Positions 34,011 through 43,242 of a DNA stretch of 64,000 nt are shown here, piece by piece (position 1 is the stretch's first letter; every line of letters starts with the position of its first letter). Both the position numbers and the translations under genes were made by a program. Source of the stretch: Afifellaceae bacterium (lineage in GTDB: Bacteria > Pseudomonadota > Alphaproteobacteria > Rhizobiales > Afifellaceae); NCBI GenBank assembly GCA_028284625.1, contig JANQRH010000029.1:119735-183734 (forward strand), written 5' to 3'. A model generated the notes under the pieces. It saw only the letters and a program-made list of their open reading frames with translations, was not told the DNA's origin and searched no databases.

Positions 34011-34912
34011 AGGGCGCCCCAGCGGGAGGCATAGGCGTTGAGCGCGCGGTCGAGCTTGGCGAGGTTTTCGTCCGTGTAGGCGACATAGTCGGCGCCCGGC
34101 GCGTTGAGGTAGAGCTCCGAGACCATGCTCCACATGGCCTCACGCAGAAGCGACGCGCATTGCATGGCGGCGAGCGCTTGGCGCAATTCCGTGGTCGGCT
34201 CGGCTTCGAAATAGCGCTCCAGCAGCGCATCGGCTGCGGCGATGTCAAACTCGGCGTTGGAGGCCATGCCGGCGAGATCGAACATCGCGGTGGAGAAGCC
34301 GGCATATTCAAAGTCGATTAGCCAGAGCCTTTCGCCGTCATCGATGAAGTTGGCGGGCAGGAGATCGTTGTGGCCGAAGACGATGGGAAGCGGCACCTGC
34401 ACCGCCTCCAGTCTCTCTGCGAGCGCAAGATAACGCGGCAACTCATCTGTCATCCGGCTGTTGCCGGCTTGAAGCGTGCGCGCGTAGTCGCGGATGACGT
34501 GAAACACCCAGAACATGAAGCCAGGTCCGGTGACATGCGCCGGCAGCATCTGGTGGAAGCGTCGCACCAGATCGGCGATCCGGCCGGCATTGTCGCGGAC
34601 ATCCGCCGCGCCATAGGTGCGCCCGTCGATAAAGGCGCAGACCATGCTGCCGGGCTCGGCGTCGATGACCTTCGGGCCGATCCCCGCCTCGTGGGCGGCG
34701 CGTGCGACCATGATCTCGCGCTCGCGGAAGACGTGGTGAAAGGGAAAGTCGCGGCCGAAACGCACGATGGCGCGCTTGGCGGAATCGGTCACGACGAAGC
34801 TCTCATTGCTGAGGCCGCCGGCCACGGGCTCAACGGCAATCGTCCCGGTCCAGCAACCGAGGTCGGCAATGCGGCGGAGTGTGGAATCGTCGACCTGGCT
34901 CACAAGCGTCAC
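34007..34912 (-). CDS. choline-kinase-like phosphotransferase (APH fold)
   Basis: A 301-residue kinase. GGLSNESFVVTDSAKRAIVRFG is the ATP site, PIVFGHNDLLPANFI the catalytic loop with the full His-Asn-Asp, and LWLIDFEYAGFSTAMFDLAG the metal site, all as in choline/ethanolamine kinases. GTG 34912 overlaps the stop of the permease gene (GTGA) and a GTG three codons later is possible. It is placed between a quaternary-amine importer and an N-demethylating enzyme, overlapping both, so phosphorylation of the imported amino alcohol is the simplest reading. Confidence 0.85.
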   Translation of the reverse strand: MTLVSQVDDSTLRRIADLGCWTGTIAVEPVAGGLSNESFVVTDSAKRAIVRFGRDFPFHHVFREREIMVARAAHEAGIGPKVIDAEPGSMVCAFIDGRTYGAADVRDNAGRIADLVRRFHQMLPAHVTGPGFMFWVFHVIRDYARTLQAGNSRMTDELPRYLALAERLEAVQVPLPIVFGHNDLLPANFIDDGERLWLIDFEYAGFSTAMFDLAGMASNAEFDIAAADALLERYFEAEPTTELRQALAAMQCASLLREAMWSMVSELYLNAPGADYVAYTDENLAKLDRALNAYASRWGAL

Positions 34913-36942
34913 CGTTGCAGGCCGAGGCCGGCGCGCACATGCGCAGCGCCGGCTGAGATGAGGCGATCGGCGATGATAGCGATGAAGGCGACGGAAAGCC
35001 CGGCGACCAAGCCGCGGCCGGTGTCGGCCTTGGTCAGCGCGATATAGACCTCCTGCCCGAGGTCGCGGGTGCCGACGAGTGCGGTGATGACCAGCATGGA
35101 CAGTGCCAGCATGATCGTTTGATTGATGCCCAGCATGATCTCCGGCAGCGCCAGCTTGATGCGGATCTTGGTGAGGATCTGCCGCTTGGTTGAGCCCACA
35201 GCCGTTCCGGCTTCGATCAGATGCGGGTCGACCTCGCGCAGACCGTGCACGGTATAGCGGATCGCGGGTGCGATCGCATAGGCGACGACGGCGATCATCG
35301 CGGTAAAATCGCCGACACGGAAGAGCATGACGGCCGGCATCAGGTAGACGAAGGAGGGCAGCGTTTGCAGCGTGTCGATGATCACGCGCACGACCTTCCA
35401 CAGCCGCTCGCGATCCGCCGTCACGATGCCGATCAGAAAGCCCAGCGCGCCGGCAATGATGACGGAGATGCTGCAGAGATAGACGGTGACCATGGCCTTT
35501 TCCCATTGCCCGGTGGCGGCGATGAGAAAGGCGAGGGCTCCTACGAGCGCGGCCAGACGGATGCCGCCGAGCGTCCAACCGGCGAGCGCCAGCAAGCCGA
35601 CGACGCCAAGCCAAGGCAGGCCGAGGAGGAAGCGCTTGAAGGGGATCAGGACATTGAGCAGTAGGACGTTCTTGAACGCCTCGATCTGGTCGAAGAAGTT
35701 GACGTTGATCCAGCGCACGACCTCTTCCCAGAAGGAGCCGGTGGAGAGCGTCAGCGCGGCCGGGAAAGTCTGAACCGCGCCTATCGCCAATCCCGCGATG
35801 CCGCTCACGATGACGATGCCGAGCGCCGCTGTCACATAGGGGTAGCGCGCCAAAAGCGACGTTGGTTCCGCTTCGGCGTGTTTGGGCGCCAGGCCGCGAT
35901 CGGCGACGGCGTGCGACAGACGATCGAGCGCGATTGCCAGCGCGACGATGGCGAGCCCGGCCTCAATGCCGGTGCCGATATCGAGCCGGCGGAGCGCCGC
36001 CAACACCTCAAAGCCGAGCCCGCCGGCGCCGATCATGGAGGCGATGATCACCATGTTGAGCGACAGCATGATCACCTGATTGACGCCAACCATCAGCCCC
36101 GGCAACGCGGAGGGGACCATGACACGCCAGGTCATCTGACGGCGCGTGCAGCCGACCATGTGGCCGAGGTCGAGAACCTCCGACGCGACGCCTTTCAGCG
36201 CCAGCATCGTGACGCGCGTCATCGGGGGGAGGGCGTAGATGATCGTCGCCACCACCGCCGCCGTCGGCCCAAACCCGAACAGAAACAGGATCGGCACCAG
36301 ATAGGCAAAGACCGGAATGGTCTGCATCAGATCGAGAACCGGAACGATCACCTTTTCCAGCCAGCGCCAGCGATATCCGGCGATGCCGATCAGAAGCCCG
36401 CCGACGACGCCGAGCGGTACGGCGATAAGAATGGAGGCGAGCGTGACCATGGCGTTGGTCCATTGGCCGAACAGCGCAATGAAGCCGAAGCAGGCGACGA
36501 CCAAGGCGGCGAGCCGCCAGCCGCCGGCGTAGTGGCCGATCAGCCCGAGAATGGCCATGACGGCGATCCACGGCAGTGGCGGCAGAATCTGTACGGCATC
36601 CGAGCCCTGGCCGGACAGGAGGCCGGTGGAGAGCGCGCCGAGTGCGATCCGGTAGGGGAAGTCGATGATGGCGGCGATGAACCGGGTGAGGTCGGTGAAG
36701 GTGAAGAGGCCGAAACTTGCATCCTCCACCAGCCAGCGCATGGCGTTGCCGATCCAGCGCTGCAGCGGGATCTGCGCGGCCTTCGGGTACTCGAACGCCC
36801 AACCGGCGATCGGCTCGGCGAACAGCCAGAGCACTGCAAAAAGCACGAGGGCTGCCGCCCATAGCGCATGCATCGCACCCCATCCGGAGCGGATGCCGGT
36901 GCGCGATGCCACATCAAGCGGGGCGGCCGCGGGCGCCGACAC
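34909..36942 (-). CDS. betaine/proline-type ABC permease, two fused permease domains
   Basis: A 677-residue membrane protein containing two copies of the ProW permease domain. The first copy's conserved loop is near residue 250 (GHMVGCTRRQMTWRVMVPSA). The second is near 595 (GTAVGSTKRQILTKIRIKLA). Each is followed by a matching GVNQVIMLSLNMVIIASM or GINQTIMLALSMLVITAL segment. Canonical ProW is about 350 residues with one domain, so one chain here probably forms the whole channel. The start is probably GTG 36942, five bases after the ATPase gene. Confidence 0.9.
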   Translation of the reverse strand: MSAPAAAPLDVASRTGIRSGWGAMHALWAAALVLFAVLWLFAEPIAGWAFEYPKAAQIPLQRWIGNAMRWLVEDASFGLFTFTDLTRFIAAIIDFPYRIALGALSTGLLSGQGSDAVQILPPLPWIAVMAILGLIGHYAGGWRLAALVVACFGFIALFGQWTNAMVTLASILIAVPLGVVGGLLIGIAGYRWRWLEKVIVPVLDLMQTIPVFAYLVPILFLFGFGPTAAVVATIIYALPPMTRVTMLALKGVASEVLDLGHMVGCTRRQMTWRVMVPSALPGLMVGVNQVIMLSLNMVIIASMIGAGGLGFEVLAALRRLDIGTGIEAGLAIVALAIALDRLSHAVADRGLAPKHAEAEPTSLLARYPYVTAALGIVIVSGIAGLAIGAVQTFPAALTLSTGSFWEEVVRWINVNFFDQIEAFKNVLLLNVLIPFKRFLLGLPWLGVVGLLALAGWTLGGIRLAALVGALAFLIAATGQWEKAMVTVYLCSISVIIAGALGFLIGIVTADRERLWKVVRVIIDTLQTLPSFVYLMPAVMLFRVGDFTAMIAVVAYAIAPAIRYTVHGLREVDPHLIEAGTAVGSTKRQILTKIRIKLALPEIMLGINQTIMLALSMLVITALVGTRDLGQEVYIALTKADTGRGLVAGLSVAFIAIIADRLISAGAAHVRAGLGLQR

Positions 36943-36947
36943 GGGGG

Positions 36948-37976
36948 TCAGCTCCGCATCATGACGTCGACCACGTCGGTGCGCCGGAGAGCGCCGACGG
37001 GCGCTCCGTCCTCGTTTAGGACCCGCAGCGTATCGACAGCATCAGTGAAGAGCGGCGCGGTTTCGGCGATCGTCGCCGCGGCGGCGATGTCGCCACCCCA
37101 TCCGCCATTGGGCGGGCGGCCGGGCAGCTCGGTCATCACCGAGCCGACGCGGATCACCTTCGCCTTGACGACGTTGCGCGTGAACTCGGCGACATAGTCG
37201 TCGGCCGGCGCCATCACGATCTCTTCCGGCGTGCCGATCTGCACGACATGCCCATCCTTCATGATGGCGATGCGGTCGGCGAGACGGATCGCCTCGTCGA
37301 TATCGTGGGTGATGAAGACGATGGTCTTCTTCAAGACCGATTGCAGGCGCATGAACTCGTCCTGCATCTCGCGTCGGATCAGCGGATCGAGCGCGGAGAA
37401 TGGCTCGTCGAGAAACCAAAGCTCCGGCTCAACAGCGAGCGAGCGGGCGATGCCGACGCGCTGCTGCTGGCCGCCGGACAATTCGCGCGGGAAGAAGCCC
37501 TCGCGGCCGGCGAGGCCGACAAGCTCGATCATCTCCGCGGCGCGCGCTTCGCGGCGGGCGCGGTCGATCCCTTGAATCTCCAGCGGAAAGGCGACATTGC
37601 CGAGTACCGTCAGGTGCGGCAGCAGCGCAAAATGCTGAAACACCATCCCCATCTGGTGACGGCGAATCTCGATCATGCGCTTGGCGTTGGCCTTGAGCAG
37701 GTTCTCACCGTTGAAGAGAATCTCCCCGGCGGTCGGCTCAATCAGCCGAGACATGCAGCGCACCAAGGTCGATTTGCCGGAGCCTGAAAGGCCCATGATG
37801 ACGAAGATCTCGCCCTCATGAACGTCGAGGCCGACATTGCGCACGGCGCAGACAAGGCCCGCCTGCTTCAGCTCATTGTCGCTCGGTTCGGCGTGGGCTG
37901 AAAGGTAGCGCTCCGCGCCCGATCCGAACAACTTCCAGACCGCCTGGCAAACCAGTTTCGTGGGGGCAACGCTCAT
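36948..37976 (-). CDS. betaine/proline-type ABC ATPase (ProV-like)
   Basis: A 342-residue ATPase with Walker A GLSGSGKST, Q-loop MVFQHFALLPHLTV, signature [15 protein letters not shown], Walker B LWFLDEPFSALD and H-loop ITHDIDEA. The N-terminal CQAVWKLFG and a C-terminal CBS-like segment (about residues 270-340) match glycine betaine transporters, where CBS domains sense ionic strength. The CBS region is short, about one repeat. ATG 37976 is chosen over a leader start at 38036. Confidence 0.9.
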   Translation of the reverse strand: MSVAPTKLVCQAVWKLFGSGAERYLSAHAEPSDNELKQAGLVCAVRNVGLDVHEGEIFVIMGLSGSGKSTLVRCMSRLIEPTAGEILFNGENLLKANAKRMIEIRRHQMGMVFQHFALLPHLTVLGNVAFPLEIQGIDRARREARAAEMIELVGLAGREGFFPRELSGGQQQRVGIARSLAVEPELWFLDEPFSALDPLIRREMQDEFMRLQSVLKKTIVFITHDIDEAIRLADRIAIMKDGHVVQIGTPEEIVMAPADDYVAEFTRNVVKAKVIRVGSVMTELPGRPPNGGWGGDIAAAATIAETAPLFTDAVDTLRVLNEDGAPVGALRRTDVVDVMMRS

Positions 37977-38061
37977 GGTCTGTTGGATGCACGATTCTTG
38001 ACGTGCGGCAGATTCTGTAGGCCGCGGCGCCGGCAAGTCCTCGGCGCCGCGGCTTTAGTGC

Positions 38062-39027
38062 TCAATTGATCCAGGTCGACCAGCGGGCTTCGTTGTTGCT
38101 GATCCACTCGGCGACCACGTCATCGACCTCGCGACCATTGAGGTCGACGTCGGCAACCATGTCGCCCATCTCGTCGTTGGTGATGTTGAAGGCCTTGATC
38201 GCTTCGCGGGCGCCCGGCCACTTCTCCTGGACCATGGTCGAGGCGACCTTCCAGATCGGTCCGCGCGGCTTGCCGCAATCATAGGCCGCGTCGGCATTGC
38301 TGCCCCAGGCGGGGTCGGCGTAGCACTCCGCCGTATAGGCAGGGAACTCGACCCACTCGCCCTCATACTTCACCGGCGCCCAATGCGGTGCATAGACCCA
38401 CAACATGATCGGCGCCTGGCGCTGGTAGGCGGATTCAAGCTCGGCGAAGAGCGCCGCATCGGTTCCCGCATGCACGACCTCGAAGGGGAGGTTCAGCGCT
38501 TCGGCGCGCTCGTCGTCATAGCCGCCCCAGGTGACGGGGCCGCCGAGATAGCGCCCGTTCGGCGCCGTTTCGGCCGTGGAGAACGCCTCCGCGCAGGCCT
38601 CGTCAAGAAGCGCTTCCCAATTGGGGAGGCCGGGGCATTTCTCCGCCATGTAAGAGGGGTACCACCATTCCTCGATCGCCTGCATGCCGGTCTCGCCGAG
38701 GTTCTCCACCGTTCCGGTCGCGGTCGCCTCGTCCATGGCGTCGCGCCCGGTGGTCTCCCAGATCTCCATGGCGACGTGCAGGTCGCCGGTCTTCAGCCCG
38801 GCGAATTGCGCGATGTAATCGGCCTGCACATATTCAATGTTGTATCCGGCCTTCTTCAACACCTCGCCCATGATCTTGGTGGTGATGAACTGGCCGGTCC
38901 AATCGTGCAGCGTGAGCTTGATCGGGTCGGTCGATTCCTGAGCGGCCGCGCCGACGGGCGCCAGGGCAAGGCCTATGGCAAGGGCCAGGGCGCCTGCTTG
39001 AATCCGCGATTTCGTTGATCTGTGCAT
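38062..39027 (-). CDS. betaine/proline-type ABC substrate-binding protein (ProX-like)
   Basis: A 321-residue periplasmic protein with a signal peptide (MHRSTKSRIQAGALALAIG, cleavage near AAAQE). The OpuAC-type domain has LTLHDWTGQFITTKIMGEVL at the front, YIAQFAGLKTGDLHVAMEIW, and several Trp (WWYPSYM, LWVYAPHW) that could form the aromatic cage for a quaternary ammonium group. It is the first gene of the leftward operon with the ProV-like ATPase, fused permease, kinase and FAD/GcvT enzyme. Confidence 0.9.
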   Translation of the reverse strand: MHRSTKSRIQAGALALAIGLALAPVGAAAQESTDPIKLTLHDWTGQFITTKIMGEVLKKAGYNIEYVQADYIAQFAGLKTGDLHVAMEIWETTGRDAMDEATATGTVENLGETGMQAIEEWWYPSYMAEKCPGLPNWEALLDEACAEAFSTAETAPNGRYLGGPVTWGGYDDERAEALNLPFEVVHAGTDAALFAELESAYQRQAPIMLWVYAPHWAPVKYEGEWVEFPAYTAECYADPAWGSNADAAYDCGKPRGPIWKVASTMVQEKWPGAREAIKAFNITNDEMGDMVADVDLNGREVDDVVAEWISNNEARWSTWIN

Positions 39028-39239
39028 TCGCCCACCCTCTCTTGGCGTTGTCGATTATGCGCGGGCACCGGCCACATTATTGCGGCGGCGACCGCGCGGG
39101 AGTGTGGCGCGCGCCAAGTTGGGGAGTCAATGCGCCGTCGGAGCCTTGAGGAGCCTATTGGAAACCGCCCATTGGAGACTAGGGGCGGCGATGATATGTG
39201 CATGGCGACGACCTCCCAGAGCCACAACGCACGCCGACG

Positions 39240-39962
39240 ATGTCGCAAGCCCGGCACAGACAACTGAAGGCTGTGCTGTTCGACAAGGACGGCACGCTGC
39301 TTGATTTTCACGCCACCTGGTCGCCGATCCTGCGCGAGGTGGCGCTTGACCTGACCGACGGCGATGCGGAGGAGGCGTTCCGTCTTCTCAAGATTGGCGG
39401 GTTCGACACGGAGCGCGACCACATTGCTCCGGGTTCGGTGTTGGCGGCAGGCAATTCCGACGATCTGGTATCGCTGTGGTACCCTGACGTGACGGAGGGT
39501 CGTCGCCGAACATTGCGGCAGCGGATCGACGGGCTGGCGCATGCGCGCGCCACGACATCAGTGCCGGTCGCCGGGCTTGCCGATACGCTCGACGTGCTCG
39601 CGGGTGCCGGATATGCGCTCGGCATCGCCACCAGCGACGCGACGGAGGCGGCGCACGCCGGAATCGACGCGCTCGGCCTCAGCCATCGGTTCTGCCGCAT
39701 CATCGGCTACGATGCGGTGGCCCGACCCAAGCCTGCGCCTGACATGGTGGTGGCTTTCTGCGCGGCGGCGTCCGTTGCGCCGGCGGAGGTCGTTGTCGTC
39801 GGCGACAGCCGGCACGACCTCGCCATGGCTCGCGCAGCGGGGACGGGTGCGGCTGTTGGCGTCCTGAGCGGAACCAGCGGTCACGATGATCTGGCGACGC
39901 TCGCCGATGCGGTCATCGCCGATATCAGTCAGTTGCCGAATTGGCTTGCCGACCAGGCCTGA
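39240..39962 (+). CDS. HAD-superfamily phosphatase
   Basis: A 240-residue hydrolase with motif I AVLFDKDGTLLDF (Asp nucleophile), motif II near IATSD, Lys in ARPKPAPDMV and motif IV VVVGDSRHDLAMARAAG. It resembles phosphoglycolate-phosphatase-like proteins. ATG 39240 is in frame with an upstream start at 39198 that adds a polar leader. Substrate unknown. It converges with the P-loop kinase gene, and the stops are 18 bases apart. Confidence 0.85.
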   Translation: MSQARHRQLKAVLFDKDGTLLDFHATWSPILREVALDLTDGDAEEAFRLLKIGGFDTERDHIAPGSVLAAGNSDDLVSLWYPDVTEGRRRTLRQRIDGLAHARATTSVPVAGLADTLDVLAGAGYALGIATSDATEAAHAGIDALGLSHRFCRIIGYDAVARPKPAPDMVVAFCAAASVAPAEVVVVGDSRHDLAMARAAGTGAAVGVLSGTSGHDDLATLADAVIADISQLPNWLADQA

Positions 39963-39980
39963 ACGCAGCGGACGGTTCGC

Positions 39981-40637
39981 TCAGGACGGCGCGTCGTCCT
40001 GGTGCAGCACGTAATCGGCCGGCCGCGCGTGGGCGAGCACGCGTTTGGCGTTGGGGATATCGTTGGAAAGCGCGCGTGCGCGAGCGTCTTCCTCGTTCAT
40101 CCCGTATTTGAGCCAGCGCCTCACCAGCCGGCGCTCCAATTCCTCAAACGGCACCGCGATGGCCGCCGTCAGGCCGAAGAAGCGGCCGAGATCGTCCCAG
40201 CCCGGCTCATCGAGAAGCAGGTAATTGCCCTCCACGATGAGGATGCGGTGCTCGGGCGTAACGATCGCCGCACCGGCGCGCGAAATCTCAAGGTCGCGGT
40301 CGAAAAGCGGAATCGCCACATCAGAGGTGGCCGTCGCAAGCCGCTCCAGCATCACCGCAAATCCATCCACATCGAACGTCTCAGGCGCACCCTTGCGCGG
40401 CAGAAGCCCGCGCGCCTTGAGCACGGAATCGTCGTAATGGAATCCATCCATCGGCACGACGATGGCGGCATGTTCCGCGCCGCTGTTCAAAGCCTCAACA
40501 AGGCGGCGTGCGAGCCTCGACTTGCCGGCGGCCGGCGGTCCGGCAATCGCGGCCATGAGCCGCTCGTTGTTGTGCGCGCGCTCGGCGATCAGCGGGGCGA
40601 GGGCATTGGCCGAAATTCGCGTCTCTCCTTGCATCAT
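39981..40637 (-). CDS. P-loop kinase of the uridine/fructose kinase-like group
   Basis: A 218-residue NTPase with Walker A AGPPAAGKSRLARRL, PMDGFHYDDSVL (substrate region of phosphoribulokinase/uridine-kinase relatives) and RILIVEGNYLLLD (Walker B-like). It is close in pattern to the FrcK-type and PanK-type proteins encoded near sugar transporters in rhizobia. Two ATGs (40637 and 40634) are adjacent; the longer frame upstream is not supported. Phosphate acceptor unknown. Confidence 0.78.
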   Translation of the reverse strand: MMQGETRISANALAPLIAERAHNNERLMAAIAGPPAAGKSRLARRLVEALNSGAEHAAIVVPMDGFHYDDSVLKARGLLPRKGAPETFDVDGFAVMLERLATATSDVAIPLFDRDLEISRAGAAIVTPEHRILIVEGNYLLLDEPGWDDLGRFFGLTAAIAVPFEELERRLVRRWLKYGMNEEDARARALSNDIPNAKRVLAHARPADYVLHQDDAPS

Positions 40638-40877
40638 GTCTCCGGATGTCTGGCGATGGTGCAGCGGCTTTGGGCGTTCGAGCCGGTCCTTTGATCGGGC
40701 TGCGGCGCCGCGCCGCGATTGGCTGGGGAAACTGTCATCAAAGTTTAGAACAGCTCCAATAAGCCTAGCGGAAACGGTGCGGTTGAGGCGTGCCGCGACG
40801 ACGCCTGTCGGCTCGCGCGGTGCCCTCAAGACAAAACCGTGGATTCCAGGTGTCAGCAACCCCTCGAGGAGCAATCA

Positions 40878-42767
40878 ATGACGACGTACAACAAGGACGA
40901 GCTTTCGTTCGACGAATATGACGAGGTGATCAATCCGCGTCCGGAGGAGACGGATTTCGACCGCGTCGTCGAAGCCGCGATCAACCGCCGCGATCTGATG
41001 CGGAGCGTCGTGGCGTTCGGCAGCTTCGCCGCCCTCTCTAGCTTTGCTCCGACCATGGCGCGGGCCGCGACCGATCGGTTCGCGTTCGATCAGATCCCCT
41101 CCAACACGTTGGACGCCATCACGGTGCCGCAGGGATACAAGGCGGACGTGGTCATCAGCTGGGGCGATCCGTTGTGGTCCGATGCGCCGGAGTTCGATGG
41201 CGCGACGCGCGGCACCGGCAAGAGCCAGGCGCGCGCATTCGGCGACAACACCGACGGCATGGACGTGTTCTCCCACGGCGAGAAGACGCTCCTGGTCGTG
41301 AACAATGAATACACAAACCGCTCGATCATCTGGGGAAATCGCGCCGAAGGCAAAGCGGAAGTCGACGACGACGTCGTCAAAGGCAAGATGGCGCACGGTA
41401 TCACGGTCGTGGAGCTTTCCGCCGATGGCGGCGCCTGGACGTTCGTCAAGGACAGCCCCTACAACCGGCGCATCACGCCGGACACGGAGATGGAGATCAC
41501 CGGGCCGGCGGCCGGGCATGACCTCCTGAAGACGGAAGCCGACCCGACCGGAACGCGGTCGCTCGGCACGTGGAACAATTGCGGCAACGGCGTCACGCCC
41601 TGGGGCACGTATCTGACCTGCGAGGAGAACTTCAACGGCTACTTCTCCGCCGCTAAGCCGGAGCATGAGGTGTCGCCGGAGCTTGCTCGCTACGGCATCT
41701 CCGGCAGCGATTGGGGTTACGGTTGGGCGCGCGTCGACGAGCGTTTCGACGTGTCCAAGCATCCTAACGAGCCGAACCGCGCAGGCTATGTCGTGGAGAT
41801 CGATCCGCGGGACCCGGACTCAACGCCTAAGAAGCGCACAGCGCTTGGCCGCTTCAAGCATGAGAACGCCGAATGCGTCGTCAACAATGACGGCCGCGTC
41901 GTGGTCTATCTGGGCGACGATGAGCGCGGCGAGTTCATCTACCGCTACGTCTCAAACGGCGTGTTCGCTCCAGGCGAATCGACTGAGGCGCTGCTGAACG
42001 ACGGAACGCTCTCCGTCGCCAAGTTCAACGACGACGGTACCGGCGAGTGGCGGGAGTTGACGTCGGAGACGACCGGCATGGCGAGCCTGGCGGAAATCTG
42101 CGTGCATACGCGGCAGGCGGGCTCCGCCGTCGGCGCCACGACCATGGACCGGCCGGAGTGGATTGCCGCCAACCCCAATGCGGCCGAAATCTACTGCTCG
42201 CTGACCAACAACAAGAATCGCGGCATCAAGCCGAATGCCGGTGGCGATGAGACGCCGGTGGGCGGACCCAATCCGCGCGAGGCGAACAATTACGGCCAGA
42301 TCGTGCGCTGGCGGCCCGATGGTGCCGATCACACCGCCAAGGGCTTCTCGTGGGATCTGTTTGTGCTGGCCGGCAACCCGACGGTGCATTCCGACGCCTA
42401 TGCCGGCTCTGCCAACGTCAACGCCGGCAACATGTTCAACTCGCCGGACGGGCTTAAGTTCGATTCCAACGGCGTGCTGTGGATCCAGACGGACGGCAAT
42501 TACTCAAACGCGGAGGAGTTTGCCGGCCACGGCAACAACCAGATGCTCGCCGGCGACCCGGTCACCGGCGAAATCCGGCGCTTCATGGTCGGGCCCAATG
42601 AGTGCGAGATAACCGGGCTGACGTGGAGTGCCGACCGTCGCACCATGTTCGTCGGCATCCAGCATCCCGGCGAGAAGGGCAACAGCCACTGGCCGGATGG
42701 CGGTGACACCGTTCCGCGCTCCGCCATCATCGCCGTCACGCGCAGCGATGGCGCGCTGGTTGGTTAG
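40878..42767 (+). CDS. PhoX-family phosphatase (DUF839), Tat-exported
   Basis: A 629-residue protein with a twin-arginine-like signal (NRRDLMRSVVAFGSFAALS, near residues 44-62) and the DUF839/PhoX body. Visible are a CEENFNGYF segment, an RAGYVVEIDPRDPDS strand and SPDGLKFDSNGVLWIQTDG. Known PhoX enzymes are periplasmic, depend on Ca2+ and Fe3+, and release phosphate from monoesters. ATG 40878 follows AGGAG. A single PHO-box half-site (CTGTCAT, 40732-40738) lies upstream but its partner is missing. An exported rubredoxin gene follows. Confidence 0.88.
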   Translation: MTTYNKDELSFDEYDEVINPRPEETDFDRVVEAAINRRDLMRSVVAFGSFAALSSFAPTMARAATDRFAFDQIPSNTLDAITVPQGYKADVVISWGDPLWSDAPEFDGATRGTGKSQARAFGDNTDGMDVFSHGEKTLLVVNNEYTNRSIIWGNRAEGKAEVDDDVVKGKMAHGITVVELSADGGAWTFVKDSPYNRRITPDTEMEITGPAAGHDLLKTEADPTGTRSLGTWNNCGNGVTPWGTYLTCEENFNGYFSAAKPEHEVSPELARYGISGSDWGYGWARVDERFDVSKHPNEPNRAGYVVEIDPRDPDSTPKKRTALGRFKHENAECVVNNDGRVVVYLGDDERGEFIYRYVSNGVFAPGESTEALLNDGTLSVAKFNDDGTGEWRELTSETTGMASLAEICVHTRQAGSAVGATTMDRPEWIAANPNAAEIYCSLTNNKNRGIKPNAGGDETPVGGPNPREANNYGQIVRWRPDGADHTAKGFSWDLFVLAGNPTVHSDAYAGSANVNAGNMFNSPDGLKFDSNGVLWIQTDGNYSNAEEFAGHGNNQMLAGDPVTGEIRRFMVGPNECEITGLTWSADRRTMFVGIQHPGEKGNSHWPDGGDTVPRSAIIAVTRSDGALVG

Positions 42768-42880
42768 TGAGAGTCGACATGCGGCGGTCGGTCTGTTCGG
42801 GCCGCCGCATGCCGTGATCGATTTGTTCAAATGGTGCGCGGCCGCTCGATTGAGATGGCCGTGGCCATTGGGAGGCTTGA

Positions 42881-43198
42881 TTGAACTCCTCATCGACGCG
42901 TCGCGCCGTCGTCGCAGGCCTTGCCGCGAGCGTCTCACTTCTGGCGGGGCAGCAGCGTGCTTCTTCAGCGAAGCGGACGCTACGGCTTCGCAAGTGGCAG
43001 TGCACCGACCAGGATTGCGACCCCTATATCTACGATCCGTCGGTGGGCGATCCGAATGCCATCGACCCGGATAATCCGATCCCGCCGGGCGTCCCCTTTG
43101 AAAAGTTGCCCGACAATTGGATCTGCCCGCTCTGCGCGGACATCAAGAGCCATTTCGTTCCGATGAACGAATGGGTGGATGTCGAGGTGGACGTTTAG
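42881..43198 (+). CDS. exported rubredoxin-like protein
   Basis: A 105-residue protein from TTG 42881 with a GGGAGG ribosome site. A leader [17 protein letters not shown] suggests a Tat-type signal. The rubredoxin core follows: the first knuckle is CTDQDC (Cys-x4-Cys, where rubredoxins usually have Cys-x2-Cys), then [29 protein letters not shown] with a normal second knuckle. Rubredoxins are normally cytoplasmic electron carriers with one Fe bound by four Cys. It lies 113 bases after PhoX, which also holds Fe. Confidence 0.8.
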   Translation: MNSSSTRRAVVAGLAASVSLLAGQQRASSAKRTLRLRKWQCTDQDCDPYIYDPSVGDPNAIDPDNPIPPGVPFEKLPDNWICPLCADIKSHFVPMNEWVDVEVDV

Positions 43199-43202
43199 GC
43201 AT

Positions 43203-43234
43203 CGATCCGAAATGGCGTTCCGGCGTTCGGATCG
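43203..43234. terminator. bidirectional hairpin between rubredoxin and pyc genes
   Basis: CGATCCGAA (43203-43211) and TTCGGATCG (43226-43234) are perfect 9-base complements with a 14-base loop, placed between two convergent stops (43198 and 43243). No long T-run is seen. Confidence 0.6.
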
Positions 43235-43242
43235 GCGCTCGT

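Noticed and set aside
40732..40749. PHO box upstream of phoX
   Set aside because: One half-site CTGTCAT is present, but the next half at the 11-base period matches at only two of seven positions. A single 7-mer is expected by chance several times in 64 kb.
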